Origin: Tubiluchus corallicola
Taxonomy: Eukaryota > Priapulida > Priapulimorpha > Priapulimorphida > Tubiluchidae
DNA length: 64,000 bases
Assembly (NCBI GenBank): GCA_030141605.1
Contig: JAQGDQ010000103.1
Span: 352,001-416,000 of the forward strand
Direction: 5' to 3'
Shown here: positions 36,191 to 49,391 of the stretch, piece by piece
How positions within the stretch are numbered: position 1 is the stretch's first letter
How the letters are laid out: the number at the start of each line of letters is the position of its first letter
Position numbers and translations under genes: made by a program
The notes under the pieces: model-generated
Told to the model about the DNA's origin: nothing
Database searches by the model: none
What the model saw: the letters and a program-made list of their open reading frames with translations, nothing else

Positions 36191-37437
36191 CAAAATAATA
36201 TGAAAACTTTGTTTTGCCAGAAATATTGGCATTAAGTAATGTTAAGTATCTGAAGCTGCTTATAGATTTTCCCGTAAATGTGTGCTGGTTGGAGCGATAA
36301 TTGCACAACTGAAACGTGAACGGCAAAGACGTATGTGTTAAAATTCCCTACGTTTTAAAGGTGATTGTTTTTCTAAGAGAGAGGTCAAAAGGACGCGCTG
36401 ACACGGAACCCGTCAGAAAAGAGTAGAGTGAAAAATTGATTTTTAAGAAAAAAGCGGCTGTGATGTTTTTCTTTGCTGGCCTGTTGACACATTTTTCGAG
36501 CAGCACAATAATGTCTGGCTGAAAAAAACAAACACATGTTAACTGAAACGAGACAGGTTGCAGTAAAACTCGAACTTAACATCGCTGTTAACGAACATCA
36601 TCATTTTATTGCTAGGTTACTAATTGAGTATTTCGCATCACTAGTCGAAGTCAAATTTTCCAGCACTCTAATTTATTCGATGTGTATTTGCTGAAGTATA
36701 TTAACGGCTAATGTCATTACATTACCAAGAGAGTGCAATGTTAGTCGTACAACACAACAGTCAGTAGAAAGGATGTTATCTTAATTTTTCACTTTTAAAA
36801 ATTGGTACTTTCGTTCTCTAGCAGATACAATTTGCCCACAATATGTGTTCTTGTAATGTATCATATTTGTACGTGTCCCACCTGGTGGTTATTTTTGCTG
36901 ATTTTCCTGGACATGTCTTCCTGGTCACTATAATATGACCCACCATACTGTATCTGCTAGAGATTGAAATTACCAATTTTTCAAAGTGGAAATTAAAATA
37001 ACGTCTCTTGCTACTGATTGATGTGTTGTAAAAAGTTAAAATTGTACTCCATTGGTAATGTAATGATTTTAGCTGTTTTCCTGGACAAAAGCCACAATAA
37101 GCTTAGTTTTTATTGGTCGTTTCGGCAATTGAATGTGTTTTTACTTACTTGGGCAATTTTAGTAAGTGTTTTTCAGTTAGATCCGACTGGCCAACTATTA
37201 TGCATGCTAAAAATCAGTGGACACCGCAGAAATCACCACGTGGTTAGCTAGCATGTTACAAAATCTGTATCCACTTGCTTTACTTTTGGAAAATGTATCA
37301 CATAGCCTTGTATGCGTAAACTTTATAAGTTATATGCCTGCTGTCAAGTTGACAAACAGTGTGCCAATTTAGTGTAGTAAAGATGGCTACCACCTGCGTC
37401 AAGCAATTTGTTTGTTAACTTCTGAACTGCCATTCTT

Positions 37438-37861
37438 CAGGGGCGTATTAACCAATAGGCTACCTAGGCTATAGTCTAGGGTGCCAAAGTTTGAGAGGCG
37501 TCATATTTTAGAAAAAATCTTATTCTCTTCAGAAAATGTGTACACTTTCATATTCATGTAAAGACCACATTTTATCATTTTATAACGCAGCAAAGGCAGT
37601 TACTGAGAGCAGCTTTGTATAAGCGCCACATAACGAACAGGTGCAAAGTATTACACAACAAGCATAGCCTGCTTAAATATAAGCGCTATGCAAATACACG
37701 CTATTAATAACGACCACGTAGAAACTAGATTAAATGTGTTTCTAGTACACCACAAGTAATTTTTTAATCTGCTCAGCACATAAGCAGCCATAGATTCCCA
37801 ATAAAGAGGGACGGGACAGAATTATCAGTCTAGGGCACCGTAAACTCTTGATACGCCCCTG
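37438..37861. mobile_element. hAT-type MITE with 8-bp target duplication
   Basis: Ends caggggcgtat and atacgcccctg are inverted repeats. The 8 bases ccattctt precede (37430-37437) and follow (37862-37869) without mismatch. The caggggcgta terminus is common in hAT elements. The subterminal agtctagggtgcc and agtctagggcacc are further related blocks. No transposase in 424 bp. Confidence 0.9.
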
Positions 37862-38344
37862 CCATTCTTAATTGCTCAACGAAAATGTTGCTTTTGTTAA
37901 TGTAAACGCTAACACAAGAATTATAGTGTTGTCTTGTTTGCTTAAAGTGACTTTGATGTAAATTTCTTTTCGTAATGTGAAGTTCATATAACTATAAAGC
38001 TGTGCGGCAACTATGTAAATCTCGCAAGGTGACCAGGACTCCTGAAACAACCCCAAACGCCATTAAATTCTGTTAAATTTCTAACAGGGTTCGATTTTAT
38101 ACTTTTTCACTAACTCGGTTTTGTGCTAAACGAAAAAATATGTTCCAGTTAAAGTTACGTACTAACTTAGGTAATAAATTTAGATGCTAAAGTAAATAAT
38201 CTTACTTCACCTTTAGTTAGTAGCTACCGTATATACAGGGCGTACATGATGCGAAATTTGTGTGAATCAACTTGTTTGCATCAGTCAATTTTTGCAGACT
38301 AATTATTTGCGGCCAGTAATAGAGACTGTCCATAACCGCAAATC

Positions 38345-38833
38345 ATAAAGCACAAAGAAAACAGCTTAAAAATTCGCCTTGAAATTTCGTATCACTTACA
38401 TCTGTCTTATTACACACAGAGCTCGCGTTAGCAGTATTGCTGTATAAAACTTGAAAATTTAAACTTCTACGATGACCGTTGGGTGGTCATTTTTAAGATA
38501 AGTCGCTTGAAAAAAGTTTAGATAACACTGCGTAAAGTTTGAAAACAGTAACCAGAACGTTCGTATTGCACATTCTCTACCAACTAAACAAAAGTATAAA
38601 TTACTGTATCTTGTCAATAAGATTTAAATCGCGTTTGTTTGGTGAGCCAGCAGTGTACGCTGGGAAGGCAAGTCAGTGACTTTTCATCAGTTGGTGGAAA
38701 CATTTAAATTACTAAGAATTATCTTTTCTAATTACATAAGTCTTTCAAACAGATAAGCGTAGTGCAAGGTAATATTAACTTTGTATAGAAAGTTTTTTGA
38801 AACATACTTTAAGTTTGCCTTTTCCTTTTTAAA
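38345..38833 (-). mobile_element. MITE family A, copy 5
   Basis: Reverse-oriented family A sequence, recognisable from tataaaacttgaaaattta, gtctttcaaac and taagcg. Both ends are degraded. Confidence 0.7.
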
Positions 38834-39116
38834 ACTACCATGTAAAGTTTCCTTTAACGGGTTAATTTTCTCATTATTGGAAATGTAGCTTGTTTGCGTT
38901 AACTTATTATCGCTGCTTTTTTGCTCTTTTGGTCCCAAAGTCATAGAGTAAATGAGTCGCAATTGAAATTTCTATTTGACAAAATGGAAGTTACGAAGGC
39001 ATTTAAAAATGTAAGTGAATTTATTCGGCCCATAGAGAAGTTATGCCGTACATAATAGGGGTGGAGCAGATTTTAAAACGAGATAATGAGTTAGTGAGGG
39101 AGACATCGAGAGAGCC

Positions 39117-39118
<2 letters not shown>

Positions 39119-39160
<42 letters not shown>
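39119..39160 (+). repeat. GA dinucleotide microsatellite
   Basis: About 21 uninterrupted GA units, preceded by an imperfect purine-rich lead-in. Confidence 0.95.
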
Positions 39161-39162
<2 letters not shown>

Positions 39163-39762
39163 CAGTTCAATAGATTTATTTGCCAACAATTGAGCTAAGC
39201 AACTGAAAAATATATTTCAGTCGTATTTTTGTTTTTTATAGCAAACATACTTAGCACGCAACGCACGACTTCGAGTTGTAGAACAAATTTTTACGATATT
39301 TATTCACTCATTATATATACACAAACATTTTGGTACAAGCATATACATCAGCCTTACGTCAGCATAATAGTAAGTCATACCGAAATACTGCTATACGTAC
39401 ATGTCTAACTTCGTATTGCAATTCATTTTCACAATAAAAACTTATAAAACCCGTTGAAAATACCTTCACCAAGGTTACAACTCTCTCCGCTTTTTCAAGT
39501 CCTGATCTTATTTTTTCAAGTTTTACCAGTGACGAAGCTAATCACTTTCTTGATATTGGCACAACTGCCTGAAAATCAGGATTCGCATATGTTATTTATG
39601 GCGCGAGTACTTTGCCTGTTAAGTTATAGGTAAAGTTAATGCGTCCCTAGGCACGCGGTTAACGCATGGACATGCATTATAGACAATATGTAATTTAAAG
39701 GCTAAAGTGCATCAGCATGATAGCGTCCTCTTACGTAAAACAGAGCTTTGAGCTTGATTGCG

Positions 39763-40215
39763 TTAAAGGGGGAGAAAAGGGATTTTTAAAGAATGCCATA
39801 AACAAACTTTCCATACAAAGCTACATTACTTATCATTACGTTTTCCTGCTTGAAAGACTTATCTAGTTGGAAAAGCACATTTGTAATCAATTTTCGTGCC
39901 AAGTGGTAAAACGACATTGGTAAAACGAATCACCATCCCAGTGCGCATCATTGCCTCACCAAAAAACAAATTATTGACCCTACTGACAATATAAAGTAAT
40001 TTATATTTTTGCTTAGTTAGCCATTTTTTCAAATTTTACGCAATGTTATTTAAAATTGTTTCAAATGATTTACCGTTAAAATGGCTCCACTTACAAGTTT
40101 TATGGAGCATTACTGCTAATGCAAGTAATGTAATAAGACAGCATCATGTAAGTGATATGAAATTCCCAGACGAATTTTTAAGCTCTATTTATGAAGAGTG
40201 TTTTTTGTGGTTTAA
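39763..40215 (+). mobile_element. MITE family A, copy 6
   Basis: Begins ttaaagggggagaaaagg and ends gtttaa after gaagagtgttttttgtg, so it spans the whole family consensus. The internal aaatggct and tattgaccctactg blocks match the other copies. Confidence 0.75.
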
Positions 40216-41577
40216 TACAAGTTTCAGTAACTACAGAGGCGAATCGTAAACGTAATAATAAAGTTTATTTTTAATAAGAATAGTAAAAAAGTTCCCATCA
40301 ATTCCCATTTTTAAAGAGAAATGCAAACGGTTAAAATAAAGCAGAAAGTAGCTGCAACGGTCAGTGACACACTTTAAAGATACTCCTCTGCCGATAGCTC
40401 AATAATAACATTCGTAGATGACGACACTAGCGCTATTATTTGTCTCGCTAATAACTGACTACTTTATAAAATTAATGTTGTTAAACCAGTAGTACCTATT
40501 TACATATGCTTTCGTCTGCAAGTTGAGTTTGGAAAGTAGTTTTAGCTGCTAGGTGTCCTCGTACAGGATCCGTTATATCTCGTAAAATAGTACTCATCTT
40601 GAAAGAGCATAATAAACCATCTTTACTTTTGCATGAAATTCGAACGTTGAAGTACGCCACCTACGGTTTGCCTTGCTAAAAATAACGCTCATTTCCATTC
40701 TTAGTCGCTAACGTCGTTACCTCATGGATACACCCCCTCTAACGTTTTGGATACACCCTCTGATTTATGTTATAGCACAAACATTATTATCCTACAGTAA
40801 TTTGCTTCAAATTTCGTGTTTCGGAAAAACCTCCAAAAGCTTGGGTCTGATCGACGAAAATCATCTTTTTAGTTTATTGAAAGAGTCCGGCATGAAAGGC
40901 GTGCATAAAATCGTTAACTTTTCAATTGGACAGATTCACACTAACACCTATTCATTATTCAGCGTCTCTCCCAGTTGAGAAAAAATGGTTTGCTAAAGGA
41001 ATAGCGGACAATTGGTTAGACTCAATTTTGTTTTAATCTACTGTCCAAAATATACATTTTCTTGCATATAAGAGTTAGCAATTATTTCTTATATTTGAAT
41101 AATTAGCTTGGAAAGTTATTTAACGGCAACTGAACACGGTTATCGCTTACATCACAAATTAATCACAATTTGTTCAATGGTAGGCATCTTCCCTGCAGGT
41201 CAAGCACGTTTGCGTAAGCGAAGATTGCTATAAGACGCTGATGTGATGTCACGAAAATGAGCTCCATGTCGCACTGACATCACACACGAACTCTGCAGTT
41301 CATGATCATGCTTATCACGGTACGGCGCCTATTTGTCTGCCATACGAATGTGCCATTGCCAGTCTTAGTGGATTCGCTGAGCCCCGCGTAGCTTTGAAAG
41401 TTTAACAACATTACTATTCGAGGTAATTATTATTTAATTTAAGTTTTGATTTAAAAAAGCTGTGTAGTTTTCAATATTTTAGAGCACACTTTATTTTGAA
41501 CCGATGTTTACACAATCTTCAGGCTTTCCTTCAAATTTCCTTAAGTCTAAATTAAACTCTCTCAACTGCATGACGGG

Positions 41578-42260
41578 TGGCCCAGAAAAATGTGCCAAAG
41601 TTTAGACTACAGTAATATTAGAAACAAGTGCCCCCACAAAGCTGAAACTCTGCAGCGTGTAGATTAACTTTTGGGTAGTGAAAATTACAACTTTAGTAGT
41701 GTTTAAGTTATGGCCGAAAAACTTATGCATGTTAAAAATTTAAATGCCGGAACAATGTCAGCTAATCATCAGTAGTTATTTAAAAATACCAACGTCGACG
41801 CATAAAGCACTCAATAGTCAATACATGGCAGCGAATCACTAAAGAAATCAACCAGTTTATATCGTGATCGTCACCATAGGAAATAAAGTACAGACAAATA
41901 TGTTGTTGTCAAGAAAAATGGAACTTAATCCTATGAACCACGGTATCTTTAACTTCGAGAGAAAGTATACAATGGTCGCATACGAGTATTCGAGAGACTG
42001 AGAGAGCCGACTGACATTGATGCAGAGGAACAAAAGGCAAACATTGTCGAGCGCTGGGACAAAATGCACCTTGTGATACACTGAGTGAGTGACACACTGA
42101 GCAACTGTCTCAGTTGTTTAAAGACGCCTTTTGTCTAGATTGTAGTGAGAATGGTGGACACATAGAGTACTTGCTGTAAATTTTAACAACAGTGACACGA
42201 ATTTTTTTTTACTTTGTTGTTTTAAAACTTCTATATCTTCGGACAAATTGAAGATATGAT
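41578..42260 (+). mobile_element. Decayed mariner/IS630-like element, family D copy 2
   Basis: Starts gggtggcccagaaaaatgtg, a terminus also present near 50063. Near its 3' end one frame reads AFCLDCSENGGHIEYLL then stop; the GGHIEYLL type ending is characteristic of Tc1/mariner-related transposases. Upstream, ANIVERWDKM is visible in another frame. Frameshifts and stops throughout. It aligns with 8770-9385. Confidence 0.65.
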
Positions 42261-42490
42261 CTAAAATTTTTAGTATTTATACATAATTTTCATAACGTTC
42301 AATATGGCAGTTTTCAAGCGATTCTTTTTTTAAAATATCGTGATTTTTTTAAAAATCTTCCGCACATCTTTTTACGCGGCCTGATACACTCATGCTTTTT
42401 CATCTACCTCTTTTTGTCTCATTAGGAGACCATTTGTGAGATTCTCGCAGTAGGAGCTTTAGCATCACTTGTTTCTTCGTGTAATTCGTC

Positions 42491-42832
42491 TTATAAACCC
42501 TGGGCAGTCTTGGAAAATATCATTTTTATAAAAGAAAATAAAAGCGCCACCACAATAACAGCGGCCATTAACAAGACTGCAACTTGAAACCCTTTTCCCA
42601 AGCCATCCCTGATTTTGTTGGGAGGTTCTGACTTTTCCTTCAGTGAATTGCTTCTTATGGCCATTTCTGAGAAAGACATCCTGTGGTGTCGCGGGTACTC
42701 GCCAACCGATGCACGCCGTGTCGTCTCTTTTGGGGTGCCCAGTAGCTCTGACGCCCCCACAGCAGCCAGACTTGCACGACGGGCATGCTCGCGTTCTGTT
42801 TCCAAATGTGAACGACGCCTTAGGACCCTCAT
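42491..42832 (-). CDS. Small probable tail-anchored membrane protein, unidentified (113 aa)
   Basis: ATG at 42832 with an in-frame stop 24 bases upstream; the frame runs uninterrupted to TAA. Residues 1-80 are basic and Ser-rich with three basophilic-kinase-type sites: RRRS (5-8), RRAS (18-21) and RRAS (39-42). One membrane segment follows at about 82-105 (VAVLLMAAVIVVALLF), then a short tail with basic residues (KTAQGL). A single hydrophobic stretch at the very end and no signal peptide indicate a tail-anchored protein with its N-terminus in the cytosol. The stretch is markedly GC-richer than its surroundings and not repeated in the window, which supports a real gene. I do not recognise the family. 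A CAG acceptor directly before the ATG leaves open an upstream coding exon (phase 2). Confidence 0.65.
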   Translation of the reverse strand: MRVLRRRSHLETEREHARRASLAAVGASELLGTPKETTRRASVGEYPRHHRMSFSEMAIRSNSLKEKSEPPNKIRDGLGKGFQVAVLLMAAVIVVALLFSFIKMIFSKTAQGL

Positions 42833-43421
42833 TCTGTTGATGATGTGTAGAGACGTCCTTCAGAAGTTAAAGTCATCTTCTGGTACAGTGTCTGTTTGGC
42901 TAAAGCTGTAACAACGTCTATATAGTTTTCTTAGGTTGTATTGTTCAACGGACTCATTTTCTCATTAGACAACAGAAGTTATAAATGTTATGGCTCTTAT
43001 TTTATAGATTCTTTTCCAGTTCTGCTGTCATTTAATGTGTTTTATACAACCCCTGCCTCACTAATTTACAAAGTATTGCGTCTTTGTATCCTTTTTCATA
43101 ATCTGATAATGTATGTTCTTTATGTCACCACCGATAAACCATTCAGTTTTTCAAGTGCGTTATTTCCCATACATAGAAGTGAAGCGTCTAACTTTAGCTG
43201 CCAAGGACGATGATTCACTCAAGACGATGTCAAGTGATGTTCAATCGCACATGTAAACTCTTAAACGATGCTGTTGAATAAATTATTGATTGCAGGAAAT
43301 GTCGGATCCTCCTTCCATCACTGTGCAAGACGACTTTATTTTGCAAGAAATGTCTACAGGCCTGTAGAAGATGAAAACGAATTTTCATAAAGTAATGTAA
43401 CAATATTCCAACTATATACAT

Positions 43422-43783
43422 AGGTGTGAGCATCAAACGATCAAACTCGATTCGAACGTGTTTTTTACTTCGAAGTCGATTTGAACTTAAAATTATGGAT
43501 TCGAATAATTCAGCACTTCAACTACATACTTTTTTATCACTTAAACGTTTGAAACTATACCATACCAATTTAGCTGCGATTTGTGTACACAATTTTAAAC
43601 AAATTATTAATGTTTTTACTGCAGAACAAAAACAAGCAATATGCATGACATTTGTGAAACCGTTAGTGATTCAAAAATTCATTCGAAATTTTTTAAAGCT
43701 GAATTCGGATTTGAACATGCTGAAATTCGGTTTAATTCTTCTAAAATCAAAAATTCGCTTTCTGGTAAGGAATGTTTACCCCT
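43422..43783 (-). mobile_element. MITE family C, copy 2
   Basis: Reverse orientation: aggtgtgagcatcaaacg at the left and gtttacccct at the right. The interior has the family's attcgaa words. The 119-codon frame inside is repeat-derived. Confidence 0.75.
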
Positions 43784-44697
43784 AATTCCTACCACTAAAG
43801 CACTGTTGCGGTTCGTATGACAATGGCAAGTCTAGCTGATTTGAATTGAACGCACAAACACACAGATACGAAGCAAAATAAAATTTTGCAATAATTCATA
43901 TCTATGTGATTATGACAAGACTCAATTTGTACCTTTAATTCTAACTGCTGTAATTTTGACACTTCTTACCAAGTTCTCATGCACTGAGACTGGACTATTT
44001 TGTTCTGCAAGGCAGGTGCAGATGCAGATAATGTGGTTAAGTTATTACGAGCGCTTGAAACGTTAAAGCAATTACGTTGCTAAATTGCGTTTTATGCTTT
44101 TCACTTTAAAATGATCTATTCATCACTCTTTACGTCATCTATTTCCGGCGCGATCTTGTCTTTGTGGTCTCCCTTGAGAGTTTAAACGAGTGAGTTCTGC
44201 ACAGTTTGACCTTCGTCTAATTTCAGCTTTGAAGCCACCACCTGCCGACGATTGTTGTCGCTCTGCGAGGGAAGCCACATCGGAAAGCTTACATACTAAA
44301 TCACACTGGCTTCTAGCTGTCACTTACACCTTGTATGCTAGTTACATTACATCCTTATTTGGCTGATAGCCTGCGGCAGGAAATTGCAGAGCCGGTCTTG
44401 TAAGTACTGCGCATGTGCGGTAATCAGCTGTCTGATCATGATAATTTACGTCATTACACTAACTCTGGTTTGCGTAGGTCTGGCTCAATTTTCAGTCTTG
44501 AAGAAAGCTAGTTTTCCTCTTTGACTGAATAGCTGTTTTTGCAAGCTAGTAGTCCCGAGGCAGAATCGCTCAATTTAGAAAGCTTTCTACATTTTTGTTT
44601 GATGAAATTAATGCATAAATCAATATATGACAGAGATTTGTTTTTAATAGATTGGTTCCATTCTGTATCTAGTTCGCCTATTAGACAGTTTAACTAC

Positions 44698-44790
44698 TAC
44701 AGTCAAACCTCTTTATACCGCCTACATTGGGACTGTGCATAAAAGTTGGCATTATAAAGGAGGCGTTATAACGAGGATTGACTGTGCCTA
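44698..44790 (+). repeat. Terminal sequence of family G (Tigger-like), left end
   Basis: tacagtcaaacctctttata, then ttgggactg and an internal ggcattataaaggaggcg repeat. It is the inverted counterpart of 53155-53220, 8.5 kb away. Either the two bound one heavily invaded element, or each is a separate remnant. Confidence 0.55.
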
Positions 44791-45155
44791 ATATGATAGT
44801 AATTTTGACTACCAAAACTAGGTGCTACCAGCCTGGCGAGCACCCGGTTTGGCGACTAAATGTTTTATTACACAAAAACAACGTTCAGTGTTTGGTTTGC
44901 CATTACATTGTTAAAAATATCTGATTAAAAGCATACCGACTCCTTACCATAAAACAAATTAAGGCGCCGCAGTTCGTATGTGGATTTCGGGAACTAATTC
45001 TTATACTACCACAAACCAAAAAAACCGTACTATGGTTATGAGAAAACTATACGTATCGAACCAAAATGATCTATTCGTAATTATTATGGTGGCATTAATT
45101 ATAATAACACTTCTTTTATCTGTAAATATCGATTGTTAATACTCAAAAGACTCAC

Positions 45156-45626
45156 TTAAAGAAAACTCACACAAAGAAAACTCACACAAAGAAAACACTC
45201 TTCACAAATAAAGCTTGAAAATTCATGTTGAAATTTTATATCACTTACGTGCTGTGTTATTACATACAGAGCTTGCGTTAGCAGTAACGCTGTACAAACT
45301 TGTATATTTAAACTCCTACGCTTACGCACTTGAAAAAATAATCAGAACATTCGTAGTTCACTCACTCACTCACTAACTATAAATATTTTATAAATTATTT
45401 TATATTGCCAATAAGATCAATAATGTGTTTTTGGCGAATCAGTGTTGCACACTGGGATGGCGATGCAGTGGCGTTTTACCAGGTGTCGCAAATATTTTAA
45501 TTATTACGAATTTCTCCTCCAATTACAAAGTCTTTCAAACGGGTAAGCGCGATGCTAGGTAATATAACTTTGTATGGAAGTTCTTTGGGGTAATTCACTT
45601 TAACATTCCATTTTCGTCCCCCTTAA
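45156..45626 (-). mobile_element. MITE family A, copy 7
   Basis: Reverse copy. The left end has three tandem versions of aaagaaaactcacac; the right end cgtcccccttaa is the complement of the family start. Internal tagcagtaacgctgtacaaa and gtctttcaaac match the other copies. Confidence 0.75.
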
Positions 45627-46699
45627 ATTGTAGCTCGCGAGTATCACGGTACTTTTTACACCTCTCAAATCACCAATGACACGTTTTGAAGTCATTGACT
45701 CTATTCTTTTACTTTCAAGCGTCAAATATTGCCAAGGGATTAAAGCATCTTTAACGTTATCAAGTTCTTTAAATTTAACTCCTAATTTTTGTTTATTCCT
45801 TTCATTTGCAAGTTACAATGTGAAACATTTGAAAGCAATAAAATCACATTTTTGCAAGCGCTACAATCAACTATTTCTTTATTTATTTTATATTGACACA
45901 TAATACATAAAGTACATAAATACATAAAATAGCGCTTATTGTACAAAACAACTAAGGTATGCAGAATATTAAACTATATAAATAAGATAAAAACTGTAAA
46001 AGAGGAGCACAGGTTCTTTTGTCCAATGTTGGAAGTACATAGACTTGTACATGTATACCGAATATCTGTAGTTATGCAAGGCAAAATAATAATTATTGCT
46101 ATATAAAATTCGGTTTTTTAGGCTAAAACACGATCATATGATTGTTTGCACAAATATTTGATGCATGCGTACCGTATTCATTGTTAACAAACTTTCGGCG
46201 GGCAATATTGTACAAAGCCCAAAGCTTGCTAGACTGCCACATTTATACATAGCCAGAGATTACGTCAATAAAGCAATCACTGATCGAGGATTATTTTAGT
46301 TGATAGAGACATTGTTAATCAATTACGATCAGTTTATGTAAAATGAAAAAGAGGAGGGAGGCGTGGCTTGCATATGTGCATAAAAATTCTGTGCCAAGGC
46401 AGGCTATGTTGAAAACTTGATTGTACAACATAAAACGAGTGCATTAAAAAGAAAGAAAAACGGGGCGCATTTTTTAAACACCAGCAACGGTTATTAAGAA
46501 ATAAGCTGAACCTACAAAAATATTTTAATAATATCACAACAAGGCATATTCTGTAATCATTTTTTCAGAAATTTTAGGCCTTACACGTTTTTCTAAGGCA
46601 CGTGTGCGTCAGCGAACTAAAGGTTGCAGAGTTGTTTGATGGGACGGGGAGGGGATGGGATGGGAGTAATCAGCGACACGAACCTAGTGTGTATTAGCT

Positions 46700-47059
46700 A
46701 GAGGTGAACACTCTCTACCAGAAAACGAATTCGAATCGACTCGATTTTTTGACTTTCGACTCGAATCAAACTGAATTTTAAGATTTCGAATCCGAATTCA
46801 AATCATTAATAAAAAACGGTCTTCACAAAGATCGTGCGTTTTACTTGATTTTAATATGCAGTAAAACACCAATAATTTGTTTAAAAATTGTGCAGAGAAA
46901 TCGCAGCTAAATTGCGCTCACTGCATGTTGTTTCAAACGTTTTAATGATAAAAAACGTATGTAGTTGAAGTGCTGAATTATTCGAATCTACAATTTTAGG
47001 TTCGATCGAATTCGAATTAAAAGTAGCTCGTTCGAACAAACGTTCAATGCTCACCCCCT
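46700..47059 (+). mobile_element. MITE family C, copy 3
   Basis: Ends agaggtgaacactctctacc and caatgctcaccccct. The interior shares atcgcagctaaattg and the gttgtttcaaa block with copy 1. Confidence 0.8.
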
Positions 47060-48009
47060 AGTAAAAGCAGAAACCAAGCGATACCAACCTCCACAGAAAT
47101 TGCATCTTTGAGCAATTTACACTACTAGCACATTAGCCTTTTGTTGTTAGTGCATTAGTGCAACTATATTATGTACACCGAAAGCCTTTCTAGTTACTTT
47201 TTTATAATACGTTTCTGCGTGAATCCCTAAAGAAGGTTCTTCCACGTAGCGCTAGTTTCAATAGCCTACCAAGCAGAGTAATACCAAAATACCAAATCAG
47301 TAGTTTTAACTTATACAAAAAGTGCAACTTATGCGCTGTGACGTAATTGGCTAATCCATTGGGCTAACTCTGTCAATATACAGATTCTCTCTAGACATAA
47401 GATGACGCTGTCAGAAATTTACTTGGTAAATTTTTTTTCTTACATTAAACTAAGGAATTGAACCTTCAACCTAAGCACGAAACTGAAGGCAAGTACGAGG
47501 CATTGTTTCAGACACAGTGATGCCACTGAGATAACATTTTATCTCTATCTCTTAAAAAGATCTTTGCTCACTCTCTAACAAGTCCCCGTAAAACAGCGTT
47601 AGCTTAATGGAATCTTCGCGACCTGAACAGTTTTTATAGTTTGTACAAGTGGTTTTTCCAGAAAGAAGTCTTCAGTAATAATCAAATAAACGTTGACATG
47701 ATTTAATTAGAAAAAATCAATGTTTTACTGCAGCTGAATCTAAAACTACAGCTAGTTGCTGCAGGCCAGAAGACCAGCAATTCGTGTAATCGATAATTAA
47801 AGCGATCAGATCGATAATTCTTACAGCAAGTTTCCAACAAAAGTGACGCTGAATGATTCGTATGACAGGAAATGCAATTATTCGTGGTTTAGCGTGGCTA
47901 GTGTGTGAAAGAAGCTGTTCAAATAACTAAGTACAGCGTGGCCGCTACACTTTCAAATAAATGGTATTCCGGTCCTGGGTTCTGATGAAAAATTAAGTTG
48001 AGCCATTAT

Positions 48010-48430
48010 TTGAACTAGACACCTGCTGTGGAGCTCACCCTGGCCTGAAGTGACGACCAACAGGGGTCGCTGCACACATCATTATCTACGTGCTTCTGCG
48101 TTCTGAAACACTCCACCTGTTGACGCCATGCTTTCTTGTCCACCGCGAATGCTCGCGATGTATCATCCCTCAGTCCTAGAGTTGTATTTGCTAAATCTTT
48201 TTACAGCATGTCTATTTGCGTCAGTAGCTGACTCCCTTTCGATTTTTTTTGTTGTTTCCAGGAAGAAGAAGCTCTTAAGGTAATGTTAACTAGTACATGC
48301 CCCCAATCCAATGCAGTCTTCTTACTTGTATTTGTTTGCTCGTAGGATTGTTCTTGATCACATCATACAGATCATCATTAGATATCCTGTCAAGCCATTT
48401 AATTCCTAATAATTTACTAGGTACTAGCCT
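48010..48430 (-). mobile_element. LINE fragment, reverse transcriptase C-terminus (RTE/jockey-like)
   Basis: On the minus strand KWLDRISNDDLYD and QIQVRRLHWIG (48430-48295) match the conserved 'R.LRWxGH' end region of RTE-type reverse transcriptases. A later frame gives LRDDTSRAFAVDKKAWRQ, equivalent to the 'A.DR..W' motif that follows it. Stops between the parts show it is dead. Confidence 0.7.
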
Positions 48431-48639
48431 ATTACGAAAATGATAATGGGGTACTCTGCAAAATGCAAAATAAAAGCATACAAACAAGGATAAAAACAAG
48501 ACAGTCACAAATATTTAAAAAGGTGAACATCACTTAATTCTGACAATATGAAAAGATTATATGGAGATAAAAACACTAAAACTGATTCACTAAAAAAATT
48601 AAGACACAGGGTACTTAAAAATAATTAGCACAAATTAGG

Positions 48640-49170
48640 TAGCACAAGCTGAGCATCTACATCCGTTTGTTAATTTGCCTCAAGAAATTATTATACTTAG
48701 TGACTATGCGTACATGATTGGTCAATTCATTCCAAATTTTAGAAGCTGAATATCGAAAACTTCTTTTTCCATATAATTCAGTGCGTACTCTAGGAATATT
48801 TATGATGTTATCCTATGGCATTTGATAAGAGCTTTCTCTCAGATTAACCATGTTATATAAGCTTTCTGGACAGAGTTTATGTAGAATTTTAAACACCTCT
48901 AATGCTATTAATCTTTGCATATTTTCCACAGGCTTTTTAATTTTAGCTTTTTTTTAAACAATGAAATCACTAAAGTAATTATTAAAGACAAAACGTAAGG
49001 CACGTTCTTGTAGTTTTTCGAATTTCTGTGTGTTCGTTGCACCGCAAAAATGCCAAACTAATGGACAATAGTTGAAATTAGAAGACATGAAAGCGTGGAA
49101 ATTAGCCATTTTACAGTTTACATTTAGTAAAGTTGACAGACATTTCAAAACATTAATTTGACAAGAGCTA
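48640..49170 (-). mobile_element. LINE fragment, reverse transcriptase C-terminus (CR1-like)
   Basis: The minus-strand frame 49148-48954 reads HAFMSSNFNYCPLVWHFC and KLQERALRFVFN, the classical 'SxFNYCPLVW...IQERALR' block. Downstream in broken frames are SYQMP, NIPRVRTELYG and FRYSASKIWNEL, its normal continuation. The sequence is degenerate and has no 5' part. Confidence 0.88.
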
Positions 49171-49391
49171 AACTATCTGCTTGGCACCTACTGAATGCTC
49201 GCAGCCTCTCAGAATCCTGTACTTATCCGTAATTATATCATATATAGTACTTGCGTATTTTAAGGAATAATCTTTGGGAATAAAGCTATGAGTGGCTAAT
49301 TGATCCGAGAACTAATTTTAACAAAAAAAAAAAACAGTTAAACGCAATGATTTAATTAGCTAGAATAGCAGAACTTTCGAGTGAACTGCAG

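Noticed and set aside
42615-42911. Two plus-strand frames over the 42.5-42.9 kb locus
   Set aside because: They are shadows of the minus-strand tail-anchored frame, which has the membrane helix and the upstream stop.
43426-43785. 119-codon frame at 43.4 kb
   Set aside because: Coincides with a family C MITE; not conserved in the other three copies.
44135-44323. 62-codon GC-richer minus-strand frame as first exon of the tail-anchored gene
   Set aside because: No donor in the phase required by the exon at 42832, and no ATG start.
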